Positions 1 through 8,706 of a DNA stretch of 64,000 nt are shown here, in pieces. The notes under the pieces were generated by a model. It was not told the DNA's origin. It was given only the letters and a program-made list of their open reading frames with translations, and made no database searches. Within the stretch, counting starts at the first letter, position 1; every line of letters starts with the position of its first letter. A program made the translations under genes and the position numbers. Source of the stretch: Luteibacter flocculans (GTDB taxonomy: Bacteria; Pseudomonadota; Gammaproteobacteria; Xanthomonadales; Rhodanobacteraceae); contig NZ_CP063231.1 of assembly GCF_023612255.1 (NCBI RefSeq), positions 912,001-976,000 of the forward strand, read 5' to 3'.

Positions 1-1126
1 CAAAACCGTGCCTGCCGGCAAGCCGCCGATGCTTGCCAGCGAGCGTAAGGTCGTCGTGGCCATCGACGCCGGTCATGGTGGCGAAGATCCGGGTGCCCGC
101 GGCGCCACCGGCCTGCGCGAGAAAGATGTCACGCTGCAGGTGGCGCGCGAACTCGCCGATCAGATCAACCGCCAGCCTGGCATGCAGGCCGTGCTGACCC
201 GCAACGGCGATTACTTCATTCCGTTGAAACGCCGCTACCAGATCGCTCGCGAGCACAACGCGGACATGTTCGTCTCGATCCACGCGGACGCCTTCAAAAA
301 CAGCGACGCCAAGGGTTCTTCCGTCTGGGTGCTGTCGCCGCGCGGCAAGACATCCGAAGCTGCCCGCTGGCTGGCCGATCGCGAAAACCGTGCCGACCTC
401 GTAGGCGGTGTTTCGCTCGACGACAAGGACGACACGCTGGCCGCGGTCCTGCTGGATCTGCAGCAGGGCTACGCGATGCAGGCCAGCGAATCCATCGCCG
501 GCAACGTGCTCAAGGCGCTGGGGCGCCTCGGCCCCACGCATCGCGGCTATGTGGAGCGCGCCAACTTCGTGGTGCTGCGCTCGCCGGACGTGCCGTCGAT
601 CCTGGTGGAAACTGCGTTCATCACCAATCCGTCCGAGGAAACCCGCCTGCGCGACGAAGGGCACCGCCGCGAGCTGGCGACGGCCGTGCTCGGTGGCGTG
701 CGCAATTATTTCGAGTCGATGCCGCCGCCCGGCACCTGGTTTGCCGCGCAGGCCGCTCGTCGTAACGGCACGGCGGTCGCCTCGGTCACACCAACCGCCT
801 CGTCCGTCAAGGACAAGGGCAATGACGACAGCGACAACGCGGATGACAACAGCGGCGCGGCTGCCGCAGCACCCACCTCACGCAACGCATCGTCAACCCG
901 GGCGGCCGACCGCGCGATTGCCAAGGCGGACAAGCCGGCCAGCGCCCGTGCGCCGCGCGGCCGTGCCGACGACAACGTGCGCGACGTGCATCGCGTCAAC
1001 CGGGGCGAGACCCTTACCGGCATCGCTCAGCAGTACGGCGTGTCGGTCGGTGCGTTGAAGCTCGCCAACAAGATGACCGACAACACGGTGCGCGTCGGCT
1101 CGGTGATGGTGATTCCGTCGGGCTGA
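1..1126 (+). CDS. amiB: N-acetylmuramoyl-L-alanine amidase (AmiB/AmiC type), 5' end missing
   Basis: Periplasmic zinc amidase that cuts the bond between N-acetylmuramic acid and the stem peptide of peptidoglycan during daughter-cell separation. The reading frame is open to the left edge, so the gene is truncated; a signal peptide and AMIN domain are expected upstream. Visible parts are the Amidase_3 domain, starting AIDAGHGGEDPGARG with the first zinc His, a later VSIHAD zinc motif and the catalytic Glu in VETAF. A low-complexity Ala/Asp/Ser linker follows, then a C-terminal LysM domain over about the last 45 residues (HRVNRGETLTGIAQQYGVS). The amidase-mutL gene order is the same as amiB-mutL in other gammaproteobacteria. 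AmiB and AmiC cannot be told apart from this fragment, so the symbol rests on context. Confidence 0.93.
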   Translation, partial: KTVPAGKPPMLASERKVVVAIDAGHGGEDPGARGATGLREKDVTLQVARELADQINRQPGMQAVLTRNGDYFIPLKRRYQIAREHNADMFVSIHADAFKNSDAKGSSVWVLSPRGKTSEAARWLADRENRADLVGGVSLDDKDDTLAAVLLDLQQGYAMQASESIAGNVLKALGRLGPTHRGYVERANFVVLRSPDVPSILVETAFITNPSEETRLRDEGHRRELATAVLGGVRNYFESMPPPGTWFAAQAARRNGTAVASVTPTASSVKDKGNDDSDNADDNSGAAAAAPTSRNASSTRAADRAIAKADKPASARAPRGRADDNVRDVHRVNRGETLTGIAQQYGVSVGALKLANKMTDNTVRVGSVMVIPSG

Positions 1127-1142
1127 TCGGTACATAGCCCGA

Positions 1143-1207
1143 TGGGAGCCAGCCTGCTGGCGATCGGCACCCGCCGCAAGCACCCATCGCCAGCAGGCTG
1201 GCTCCCA
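1143..1207. repeat. Intergenic palindromic repeat, family A, copy 1
   Basis: A 22-base arm starting TGGGAGCCAGCCTGCTGGCG is followed by a spacer and then its exact reverse complement. It lies between the amidase and mutL. A half copy is at 4025-4059 and a fuller copy at 19656-19722, where it seems to have seeded a minisatellite. The strong hairpin may act as a bidirectional terminator or mRNA stabiliser, but there is no T-run. Confidence 0.85.
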
Positions 1208-1276
1208 CCGGTACGCCCACGCTTCATCCCCCCTTCGGCTATCCTCTTGGCCTGAACGTGCTGTCAGGTCTTTCCC

Positions 1277-3118
1277 ATGCCCATCCGTCCACTGCCCCCC
1301 GAGCTGATCAATCAGATCGCGGCCGGTGAAGTCATCGAGCGCCCCGCCTCGGTGGTGAAGGAACTCGTCGAGAACAGCATCGACGCCGGTGCGCGACGCA
1401 TCGAAGTCGATATCGAACAAGGCGGCGTGCGGTTGATCCGCGTGCGTGACGACGGTGGCGGTATCCCGCGCGACGAACTCGCCTTGGCCGTCGCTTCGCA
1501 CGCGACCAGCAAGATCGGCAGCTTCGACGATCTGGAGCGCGTGTCCAGCATGGGATTCCGTGGCGAAGCGCTGGCCTCGGTATCGTCGGTGGCGCGTTTC
1601 TCGCTCACCTCGCGACAGCCTCACGAAGACGCCGCGTGGCGGATCGAAGTCGATGGCGGCCGCACCCAGGAGGTGAGGCCGGCTCAGCATCCGCCGGGCA
1701 CCACCATCGAAGTGCGCGATCTGTTCTACAACGTGCCGGCGCGGCGCAAGTTCCTCCGTGCGGAACGCACCGAGTTTGCGCATATCGACGACCTGCTGAA
1801 ATCGCTGGCGCTGGCGCGCGAAGGCGTGGACATCCGGCTCAGCCACAATGGCAAGCCGGTACGTCTGCTGAAGCCCGCGCGCGACGAGCACGCCGCGCTG
1901 GCGCGCGTCGCCGAAGTGCTTGGTGCGGACTTCCCAGGCCAGGCCCTGCGCGTGGAACACGAAGCTGCTGGCATGCGTCTGTCCGGCTGGGTCGGTCTGC
2001 CGACGGCCTCGCGTTCGCAGGCGGATCAGCAGTATTTCTACGTCAACGGCCGGCTCGTGCGCGACCGCGTTGTGGCCCATGCGGTGCGCCAGGCGTATGC
2101 GGATGTGCTCTTTCACGGGCGGCATCCGGTGTTCGTGTTGTTTCTCGAACTCGATCCCGCAGGCGTGGATGTGAACGTGCATCCGGCAAAAAGCGAGGTG
2201 CGTTTCCGCGAGCAGCGCCTTATCCACGACTTCCTCTTCCGCACGCTGCACGAGGCGCTGGCACAGACCCGCGCCGGCATCGCCGTGCCGGTCTCGGAGG
2301 CGCCCATGCCCATGGCCGTCGGTGGAAGTGGTTTCGCGGAAGCGCGCACGTCGTCGTTGCCGTCGTCCTCGATGCCTGCGTGGCCGCAGTCGGCCAGTCA
2401 GTCGCGTTTGAACCTCGGTGTGCGCGACACGCCGCTCGCCGACTACGCGACGCTGTTTGGTTCCGCTCAGCCGTCTACGCCGGTCACGTCGTGGACGCCG
2501 CCCGCTGGCGACGCGTCGGAAGAGGGCGGCGACGTTCCGCCGCTCGGCTATGCGATCGCGCAATTGAAGAACATCTACGTGCTCGCGGAGAACGCGCACG
2601 GCCTCGTGCTCGTCGACATGCATGCGGCGCACGAACGCATCACCTACGAAAAGCTGAAGAACGGTCGCGTCACCGCCAATCTGCGCTCGCAGATGTTGCT
2701 GGTGCCCTTGTCGATTGCCGTCAGTGCGAAGGAGGCCGCCGCGGCCGAAGAGCATGCGGAAGCCCTCGGTGAGTGGGGCCTCGAACTGTCGCGCAGTGGT
2801 CCCAGCGGCGTGGTCGTGCGCCGCATTCCGTCACTGCTCGAAGGCGCCGACGTGGCGCAATTGACGCGCGACGTACTTGGCGAACTGGCGCAACACGGTA
2901 GTTCGCACCGGCTGGAAGAGCTGGAGAACGAATTGCTCTCCACCATGGCCTGCCATGGTTCCGTGCGTGCCGGCCGACGCCTCGGCATTCCCGAAATGAA
3001 CGCCCTGCTGCGCGAGATGGAAGCCACCGAACGCTCGGGCCAGTGCAACCATGGCCGGCCCACTTGGGTGCAACTCTCGCTCGGCGAACTTGATCGTATG
3101 TTCCTGCGCGGTCGCTGA
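1277..3118 (+). CDS. mutL: DNA mismatch repair protein MutL
   Basis: MutL couples mismatch recognition by MutS to strand incision. The N-terminal GHKL ATPase is clear: [35 protein letters not shown] and [17 protein letters not shown] Ser/Pro-rich linker at about residues 335-415 leads to the C-terminal dimerisation domain. That domain carries [12 protein letters not shown] at about residues 447-458, which fits the DQHA(X)2E(X)4E metal-binding endonuclease motif. E. coli MutL lacks this motif and relies on MutH, so this MutL probably nicks DNA itself. The 613-residue length is normal. The ATG at 1277 opens directly onto the conserved [19 protein letters not shown] start. Confidence 0.97.
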   Translation: MPIRPLPPELINQIAAGEVIERPASVVKELVENSIDAGARRIEVDIEQGGVRLIRVRDDGGGIPRDELALAVASHATSKIGSFDDLERVSSMGFRGEALASVSSVARFSLTSRQPHEDAAWRIEVDGGRTQEVRPAQHPPGTTIEVRDLFYNVPARRKFLRAERTEFAHIDDLLKSLALAREGVDIRLSHNGKPVRLLKPARDEHAALARVAEVLGADFPGQALRVEHEAAGMRLSGWVGLPTASRSQADQQYFYVNGRLVRDRVVAHAVRQAYADVLFHGRHPVFVLFLELDPAGVDVNVHPAKSEVRFREQRLIHDFLFRTLHEALAQTRAGIAVPVSEAPMPMAVGGSGFAEARTSSLPSSSMPAWPQSASQSRLNLGVRDTPLADYATLFGSAQPSTPVTSWTPPAGDASEEGGDVPPLGYAIAQLKNIYVLAENAHGLVLVDMHAAHERITYEKLKNGRVTANLRSQMLLVPLSIAVSAKEAAAAEEHAEALGEWGLELSRSGPSGVVVRRIPSLLEGADVAQLTRDVLGELAQHGSSHRLEELENELLSTMACHGSVRAGRRLGIPEMNALLREMEATERSGQCNHGRPTWVQLSLGELDRMFLRGR

Positions 3119-3163
3119 CGTCGGCGTTCCTCTCTCCTTGCTCACCTGTCCCAAGAGATCGTC

Positions 3164-3997
3164 ATGACCGACCCTTCCACTTACTCGCGCGAGGTGGACG
3201 AAGCCCGCGCTGCTCGTCTTGCACTGCTGACGGCGCCCGGCGGCTGGCTCAGCCTGATCGCCTTCGAATGGTTGAAGGATGGGGCGAACCGTATCGGCAG
3301 CGCGAGTCACAACGACATCGTGCTCACGACCGGCCCCGCCGATCTCGGCGTCGTCACCTTGCAGGATGACGGCACGACGACGATCGCGTTTGCTCCGGGC
3401 ACCGACGCGCGCGTGGACGGCGTCGAGGTGCCGCGCGCCACGTTGCTCGACGACGCGGGCGGACGTGCGCCGAGTGAAGTGCAGTTCGGCTCTGCGCGGC
3501 TTTTCGTTATCCAGCGTGACGGCCGCAAGGCGTTGCGCGTGCGCGACGAGGCCGCGCCGACGCGCATCGACTTCAAGGGGCTGAATTATTTTCCGATCGA
3601 TCCGACGTGGCGTGTCGTCGCCGATTGGGTGCCGTTCGATCCGCCCTACGAACTCGAACTCGGTACGGTCATCGGCACCATCGAGAAGGAAAGCGTTCCC
3701 GGGAAGGCGGTCTTCACGCGCGATGGAAAAACGCACGAGCTGTATCCGTATCACGAGACGCCCGACGCGCTGTTCTTCATCTTCGGGGATCTGACCAGCG
3801 GCAAGGAAACCTACGGTGCGGGACGCTTCCTCGATACGGGCCTGCCCGTCGACGGCAAGCTCGTGCTCGACTTCAACCTGGCCCGCAATCCGCCGTGCGT
3901 CTTTACCCCGTATGCCACCTGCCAGCTCGCGCCGCCGGAGAACCGGCTCGACGTGCGCGTGGAAGCGGGTGAGCTGACCTATCGCGGTGGGCACTAG
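3164..3997 (+). CDS. DUF1684 domain-containing protein
   Basis: Cytoplasmic protein of 277 residues with no signal peptide. It carries the hallmarks of DUF1684: the N-terminal GGWLSLIAFEWLKDG block, the central GLNYFPIDPTWRVVADW block and the C-terminal block DLTSGKETYGAGRFL followed by LDFNLARNPPCVFTPYATC. No biochemical role is known to me for this family. The ATG follows a weak AAGAGA ribosome-binding sequence 46 bases after mutL, so it may be transcribed with mutL. A half copy of palindrome family A follows the stop. Confidence 0.85.
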   Translation: MTDPSTYSREVDEARAARLALLTAPGGWLSLIAFEWLKDGANRIGSASHNDIVLTTGPADLGVVTLQDDGTTTIAFAPGTDARVDGVEVPRATLLDDAGGRAPSEVQFGSARLFVIQRDGRKALRVRDEAAPTRIDFKGLNYFPIDPTWRVVADWVPFDPPYELELGTVIGTIEKESVPGKAVFTRDGKTHELYPYHETPDALFFIFGDLTSGKETYGAGRFLDTGLPVDGKLVLDFNLARNPPCVFTPYATCQLAPPENRLDVRVEAGELTYRGGH

Positions 3998-4024
3998 GGA
4001 TACCGCGGTAGCGGGTAAGGCTAG

Positions 4025-4059
4025 CGCGAGCACCCATCGCCGGCAGACCGGCTCCCACC
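4025..4059. repeat. Intergenic palindrome family A, single arm
   Basis: The sequence GCGAGCACCCATCGCC...GGCTCCCACC matches the right arm of the family A copies at 1143 and 19656, with several substitutions and without the left arm. It lies between the convergent DUF1684 and enoyl-CoA hydratase genes. Confidence 0.7.
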
Positions 4060-4110
4060 GGAACGGCGTGCCGGCTCTGACTCCGCGCGGGGGTCTGTCT
4101 TGGCGGGCGC

Positions 4111-4893
4111 TCAGGCGCCCTTGAAGCTCGCCTTGCGCCGTTCCAGAAATGCCGACGTGCCTTCGCGCATATCCTCGGTGGAGAAGGCGATCGCGAAGCC
4201 CTGCGTTTCAAACGCCAGACCCTGATCGATCGCGCATTCGCCGCCTTCGATCACCGCGTCGAGAATGCCCTTCAGCGCAAGCGGCGCGGCGGCGGCGAGC
4301 TGGTCGGCCATGGCATCGACGGTGGCGTCCAGTTCGTCCGCGGCGACCACGCGCGTCACGAGACCGAGGCGTTCGGCGCGTGCGGCGTCGATCTGCTGGC
4401 CGAGCAGGCACAGCTCCAGCGCCGCGCCACGCCCAGTGAGACGGGTCAGTCGCTGCGTGCCGCCGAAGCCAGGAATCAGGCCGAGGCCGATTTCCGGCTG
4501 GCCGAAGCGTGCTTTCTCGCTCGCCACACGCAGATGGCAGGCCATCGCCAGCTCCATGCCACCACCCAGCGCGTAGCCATGGATGCGCGCAATCACCGGC
4601 TTGCCGAGGCGTTCGACCGTAAGCATCAAGGTCTGCCCAGCGTGCGAGGCCGCCTGCGCCTGCACCGGCGTCCAGGCGGTCATTTCCGAGATGTCCGCGC
4701 CAGCCACGAAGGCCTTCTCGCCCGCACCGGACAGCACCACCACGCGCACGCCGTCGTCCTGCGCTGCCTGGCGAAACGCCAGCGTCAGCTCACCGATGGT
4801 CTCGCGGTTGAGTGCGTTCAGCTTGTCGGGGCGGTTGACGGTGATCGTGCGGACGGCGCCACGATCGGCGGTGGTGAGCGTACGAAAGGCCAT
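4111..4893 (-). CDS. Enoyl-CoA hydratase/isomerase family protein
   Basis: Crotonase-fold enzyme of 260 residues that hydrates trans-2-enoyl-CoA esters in beta-oxidation or amino-acid degradation. Conserved blocks are NRPDKLNALN, GAGEKAFVAGADISEM (oxyanion-hole loop), HGYALGGGMELAMAC with one catalytic Glu, and FGQPEIGLGLIPGFGGTQRL with the second. The frame is open further upstream to 5034, but I chose the ATG at 4893 because a GGAG lies 6 bases before it and MAFRTL is a normal crotonase start. The exact substrate cannot be told from sequence. Confidence 0.92.
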   Translation of the reverse strand: MAFRTLTTADRGAVRTITVNRPDKLNALNRETIGELTLAFRQAAQDDGVRVVVLSGAGEKAFVAGADISEMTAWTPVQAQAASHAGQTLMLTVERLGKPVIARIHGYALGGGMELAMACHLRVASEKARFGQPEIGLGLIPGFGGTQRLTRLTGRGAALELCLLGQQIDAARAERLGLVTRVVAADELDATVDAMADQLAAAAPLALKGILDAVIEGGECAIDQGLAFETQGFAIAFSTEDMREGTSAFLERRKASFKGA

Positions 4894-5058
4894 GGCGGCT
4901 CCGGAGCGATGGGAATGGGGTGAACAGGTCTTAGGGAGCGGGATGGTAGCAGCAGGGGAACCTTTACCCCGCTCGTGGCGTCTGATGGCGAACGGACGGG
5001 GCGCCTGCCGATGGTATTCTCCACGCACGCCCATGGTTCCGGGTTCACGGAGAACGGG

Positions 5059-5778
5059 ATGTCACCCTTGCGTTTCCTGGTCATGTTCGCTGCCCTGTCG
5101 CTGCCGTTTGCGGCGGTGGGCGCGCAGTCGGCGTCGACGGCACCTGTGTCGGGCGCACCGGCGATCGACAAGACCAAGCTCTCCTATGCGATCGGCTACC
5201 AGATCGGTACGCAGTTCGCCAACAGCGCGCAGCCGGACGTAGATATCGCGGTGCTGGTGAAGGCGCTGCAGGACGGCTACGCGAAGCGTCCACCGGGCGT
5301 TTCCATCGACGTGATGCAGCAGCAGCTCGTCAACTTCGACGCAAAGGTGCAGCGCGATTCCGCGGTGGAGTTCCGCCGTGTCGCGGCGGCGAATGCGAAG
5401 CGCAGCGCCGACTTCCTCGCGCGCAATCGCACCCGGTCCGGGGTGGTCACGCTGCCGTCGGGCATCCAGTATGCCGTGCTCGCCAAGGGCAGCGGTCCAC
5501 AGGCGCAGGTCACCAGTACCGTCGTGGTCAATTACCGCGGCGCGCTGATCGACGGCACGGAATTCGACAGCTCGTACGCCCATGGCAAGCCGGTGACTTT
5601 TACCGTGAACCGGGTCATCCCGGGCTGGCAGGACGTGATCCCGCGCATGCATGTCGGCGATCGCTGGAAGGTGGTCATCCCGCCCCAGCTGGCCTACGGC
5701 GAACGTGGCGAATTGCCGCGTATCGGCCCGAATGAGGCGCTCGTGTTCGAAATCGAGCTGATGGGCATCGTCCCGTAG
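5059..5778 (+). CDS. FKBP-type peptidyl-prolyl cis-trans isomerase (FklB/Mip-like)
   Basis: Exported prolyl isomerase of 239 residues that helps fold periplasmic or outer-membrane proteins. A signal peptide runs to about residue 23 (FAAVGAQS). The FKBP N-terminal dimerisation domain (KLSYAIGYQIGTQF, then a long helix) is followed by the FKBP catalytic domain with VVVNYRGALIDGTEFDSSY, FTVNRVIPGWQDVIPRMHVG and PPQLAYGERG, ending in VFEIELMGI. The frame is open from 4975, but the ATG at 5059 has GGAG about 6 bases upstream and gives the signal peptide directly. Confidence 0.93.
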   Translation: MSPLRFLVMFAALSLPFAAVGAQSASTAPVSGAPAIDKTKLSYAIGYQIGTQFANSAQPDVDIAVLVKALQDGYAKRPPGVSIDVMQQQLVNFDAKVQRDSAVEFRRVAAANAKRSADFLARNRTRSGVVTLPSGIQYAVLAKGSGPQAQVTSTVVVNYRGALIDGTEFDSSYAHGKPVTFTVNRVIPGWQDVIPRMHVGDRWKVVIPPQLAYGERGELPRIGPNEALVFEIELMGIVP

Positions 5779-5807
5779 TCGGCGGCGTGACCTTTGTCGG
5801 CGCTAGA

Positions 5808-6005
5808 ATGACCGACGGTATGGTTATTGCCTCCTCCTCCCAGCTTCCTCTCTCACCCTGCACGGGTGTCTGCCGGCTTGATGCCCGGGGCCTGTGCATG
5901 GGCTGCCTGCGCACCGGCGACGAGATCGCGCGGTGGTCGACGATGGATGACGCGCAGAAGCTCTGGATCATGGACGAGATCCTGCCACGCCGGCAGGGCG
6001 CCTGA
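5808..6005 (+). CDS. DUF1289 domain-containing small protein
   Basis: Small protein of about 65 residues with the four-cysteine pattern of DUF1289: SPCTGVCRLDARGLCMGCLRT followed by DEIARWSTM. The spacing C-x3-C-x7-C-x2-C suggests a bound metal. Its function is unknown. Starts are possible at 5787 (GTG), 5808 or 5820; none has a good ribosome binding site, and TAGAAT at 5803-5808 looks like a -10 box, so the true start may be the ATG at 5820. The stop overlaps the next ATG (TGATG), so it is translationally coupled to the NUDIX gene. Confidence 0.82.
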   Translation: MTDGMVIASSSQLPLSPCTGVCRLDARGLCMGCLRTGDEIARWSTMDDAQKLWIMDEILPRRQGA

Positions 6006-6610
6006 TGGACGAGATGCTGGCGAGGCTCCGCGGTGCGCTGCTCCCGCTCGATGCGCCACCGGGGCCGCGTGGGTGGAACCACGCCGACATGGCCGAGCTG
6101 ATCGGCAAGGGGCCGCGGCGTCCCGCTGCCGTCCTGATCGGTATCCGCGACGACCGCGAGCAGAACGTGCTGCTGACCCTGCGCACCGACACCTTGCAAC
6201 AGCACGCGGGGCAGGTGGCGTTTCCTGGCGGGCGTGTCGAACCCGACGATGTGGATGTGGTCGCCGCCGCCTTGCGCGAAAGCCACGAGGAAATCGGACT
6301 CACGGCGGACAAGATCACGCCGCTCGGTTTCCTCGACGTCTTCGAGACGATCAGCGGCTATGCGGTGACGCCGGTCGTGGCGCGCGTGGCGGCGGATGCG
6401 CCGCTCCGGCCCGATCCCGGCGAAGTGGCCGAGGTCTTCGAAGTGCCGTTCTCCTTTTTCCTCGAGCCCGCGAACCTGCGGCGCTACACGATGGAATTCC
6501 GCGGCCATGACCGCGACATGGTCGAGTTCCTCCATGCGGGTTACCGCATCTGGGGCGTCACGGCGGCCATCCTGTTCAACCTGCTCAAGCGGATGGGACA
6601 CACATGCTGA
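6005..6610 (+). CDS. CoA pyrophosphatase, NUDIX hydrolase (NudL/YeaB type)
   Basis: Protein of 201 residues with a NUDIX motif at about residues 73-99: FPGGRVEP, then REsheEIGL, where the REXXEE glutamates bind the catalytic metal. The block LLTLRTDTLQQHAGQVAFPGGR is the signature that separates CoA pyrophosphatases from other NUDIX enzymes; these cleave CoA and its esters to phosphopantetheine and 3',5'-ADP. It overlaps the upstream DUF1289 gene by one base and the downstream sulfurtransferase by seven, so the three form one translationally coupled operon. Confidence 0.92.
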   Translation: MDEMLARLRGALLPLDAPPGPRGWNHADMAELIGKGPRRPAAVLIGIRDDREQNVLLTLRTDTLQQHAGQVAFPGGRVEPDDVDVVAAALRESHEEIGLTADKITPLGFLDVFETISGYAVTPVVARVAADAPLRPDPGEVAEVFEVPFSFFLEPANLRRYTMEFRGHDRDMVEFLHAGYRIWGVTAAILFNLLKRMGHTC

Positions 6611-7476
6611 TTTCGCGCACGCTGATCGATGCGGCTACGGCCGCGCACCTTCCTGCGCACGACGTCCTCTTTGTGGACGCGCGCTTCGATCTCAACCAGC
6701 CCGGCGGCCGCGATCCCGGCAAGGGCGATCAGGACTACGCGCTCTCGCATATCCCCGGTGCCGTGCGCGCCGACCTGGATCGCGATCTGGCGGACATGGG
6801 CACGCCGTCGAACGGCCGTGGACGCCATCCGCTGCCGGCGGCCTCCACGTTCTCTGCGTGGTTGGGACAGGCCGGATGGCGGCCCGATCTGCAGGTGGTG
6901 GTCTACGACGCGGCCGGTGGCTCGCTTGCGGCGGCACGCTTCTGGTGGCTGGCGCGCCTTGCCGGCATCGACAACGTCGCCGTGCTCGACGGTGGCTGGC
7001 CTGCGTGGCAAGCGGCAGGGTTCCCCACCGATAACGTCGTGCCCGTGCGCGAGCCGACGGCCGTGCACGTGACCTTCGATGCGGCGGGTACGGTAAGCGC
7101 CGACGAACTGGCGGAAGGCGTCGCCAGTGGGCGCCTGGTGCTCCTCGATGCGCGCGCTGCGCCACGCTTCCGTGGCGAGGTCGAGCCCCTCGATCCCGTC
7201 GCCGGCCATGTGCCCGGTGCGCGCAATCGACCGTTCGCCGACAACCTCGATACGGACGGCCGTTTCCGGTCGCCCGAGGATCTGCGTCGCGCCTTTCATC
7301 ACGTCATCGGTCCGCACGAGCCGACCGACGTCGTGCATATGTGCGGCTCCGGTGTCACGGCGTGCCATAACCTGCTCGCGATGGAATATGCCGGGTTGTG
7401 CGGCTCCCGCCTTTACGCACCGTCGTGGAGCGGCTGGGTGAGCGATCCCTCGCGTGGCATCGCCACCGGCAACTGA
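6604..7476 (+). CDS. sseA: Sulfurtransferase, rhodanese family (3-mercaptopyruvate sulfurtransferase type)
   Basis: Protein of 290 residues built of two rhodanese domains. The N-terminal domain (VLFVDARFDLNQPGGRDPG, then VVVYDAAGGSLAAARFWWL) lacks a cysteine in its loop. The C-terminal domain has the active-site loop MCGSGVTAC with catalytic Cys at about residue 247. CGSGV(T/S)A is typical of mercaptopyruvate sulfurtransferase, not thiosulfate sulfurtransferase, which has a CRxGx[R/T] loop. It is the last gene of the DUF1289-NUDIX-sulfurtransferase operon; a family B palindrome follows. Confidence 0.9.
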   Translation: MLISRTLIDAATAAHLPAHDVLFVDARFDLNQPGGRDPGKGDQDYALSHIPGAVRADLDRDLADMGTPSNGRGRHPLPAASTFSAWLGQAGWRPDLQVVVYDAAGGSLAAARFWWLARLAGIDNVAVLDGGWPAWQAAGFPTDNVVPVREPTAVHVTFDAAGTVSADELAEGVASGRLVLLDARAAPRFRGEVEPLDPVAGHVPGARNRPFADNLDTDGRFRSPEDLRRAFHHVIGPHEPTDVVHMCGSGVTACHNLLAMEYAGLCGSRLYAPSWSGWVSDPSRGIATGN

Positions 7477-7487
7477 CTTCCCGCAGT

Positions 7488-7576
7488 CCTGTAGGAGCCG
7501 CTATAGCGGCGAGGGCAACTCGCTTCACGGCTAAACCGCTTCGTTGGCTTCTCGCCGCTATAGCGGCTCCCACAGG
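7488..7576. repeat. Intergenic palindromic repeat, family B, copy 1
   Basis: The arms CCTGTAGGAGCCGCTATAGC and GCTATAGCGGCTCCCACAGG pair almost perfectly and flank a spacer containing AACCGCTTCGTTGGCTTC. It sits between convergent genes (the sulfurtransferase and the oxidoreductase). The spacer and right arm recur at 41201-41243, and the arms alone at 19545-19603. Confidence 0.85.
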
Positions 7577-7577
7577 G

Positions 7578-8612
7578 TTAAGACAGGGGGACGGTACGGC
7601 GTTCCTTCGCGCTGACCTGCGCGGCCTCGATCACGCGGATGACGTCACGTGCTTCGCGCGCTTCCACGGGCAGCGGTGCCTCGCCGCGCAACGCCGCCGC
7701 AACGCCTTCGTAGAATGCGGTGTAGCGACCCGGCAGCGTGTCGATCATGGCGACGCTGCCGTCGGCGTCGGTGAAACGGCCAAACAGAGCTGGCGTGTCC
7801 TCGCCCCAGCCCGCGCTGCCGGGGCGGTGCCCTTCGCGCAAGGCGGCTTCCTGACCATCGATGCCGTACTTCACGAAGCTTCCGCCGTCGCCATGCACCA
7901 GGAATCGCGGTCCCGGATCGCGCACCAGCACCGAGGCGTGGAGCACGGCGCGCCGCCGCCCGTAGTCGAGCACGAGGTGGAAATAGTCGTCGGTCCTGGC
8001 GGAGGTGCGCTGTCGCGTCACGTCCGCGGTGATCGCCTGCGGCAGGCCGAACAACACGAGGGCCTGATCGATCAGATGCGCGCCCAGGTCGTAAAGCAGC
8101 CCTGAGCCAGGCGTCTCCGTTTCCCGCCAGCCTTGCTTGATCTCGGGGCGGAAGCGGTCGAAGTGCGCTTCGTAATAGGCGACCTCGCCGAGACGACCAT
8201 CCTCGACAAGACGGCGCACGGTGAGGAAGTCGTTGTCCCATCGCCGATTGTGAAAAACCGACAACTGTCGATTCACGCGTGCCGCCAGCGCGATCAGTGC
8301 ATCGGCTTCGGCGGCGTCGAGGGTGAACGGCTTGTCCACCACCACGTGCTTGCCCGCTTCCAGCGCCGCCCGCGCGAGCGTGGCGTGGCTGTCGTTGGGC
8401 GTGGCGATCACCACGAGTTCGATGGCGGGATCGGCGAGCAGTTCTTGAGGATTTTCGTAAGCGCGAGCCTCCGGAAAATCGCGCCGGATCTCCGCGACAC
8501 GCCGGCTGCCGATGGCGGCCAGCCGCAGACCTTCGGCAGCGGCAATGAGCGGTGCATGGAAGACGGCGCCAGCCGTGCCATAGCCGATGAGGCCGGTGGG
8601 GATGGGATGCAT
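7578..8612 (-). CDS. Gfo/Idh/MocA family NAD(P)-dependent oxidoreductase
   Basis: Protein of 344 residues. The N-terminal Rossmann fold starts TGLIGYGTAGAVFHAPLIAA, continues with VVIATPNDSHATLARAALEAGKHVVVDKPFTL, where EKP/DKP is the family signature, and ends with a GFO/IDH C-terminal domain (GSGLLYDLGAHLIDQAL with the conserved Asp and His). These enzymes oxidise or reduce sugars or sugar-like polyols; the substrate cannot be read from the sequence. The frame starts at 8633, but I prefer the ATG at 8612, which has a GGAA upstream and begins right before the fold. It is divergent from the POT transporter. Confidence 0.9.
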   Translation of the reverse strand: MHPIPTGLIGYGTAGAVFHAPLIAAAEGLRLAAIGSRRVAEIRRDFPEARAYENPQELLADPAIELVVIATPNDSHATLARAALEAGKHVVVDKPFTLDAAEADALIALAARVNRQLSVFHNRRWDNDFLTVRRLVEDGRLGEVAYYEAHFDRFRPEIKQGWRETETPGSGLLYDLGAHLIDQALVLFGLPQAITADVTRQRTSARTDDYFHLVLDYGRRRAVLHASVLVRDPGPRFLVHGDGGSFVKYGIDGQEAALREGHRPGSAGWGEDTPALFGRFTDADGSVAMIDTLPGRYTAFYEGVAAALRGEAPLPVEAREARDVIRVIEAAQVSAKERRTVPLS

Positions 8613-8706
8613 GGTCGTTCCGCGTGGTGGCATGCGAGGAGGGTAACGCGGTCGGGCTGAGTGTTTCGTTTAGGATCCTGCGGTTCCCTTCCGCTCCGGC
8701 ATCCGC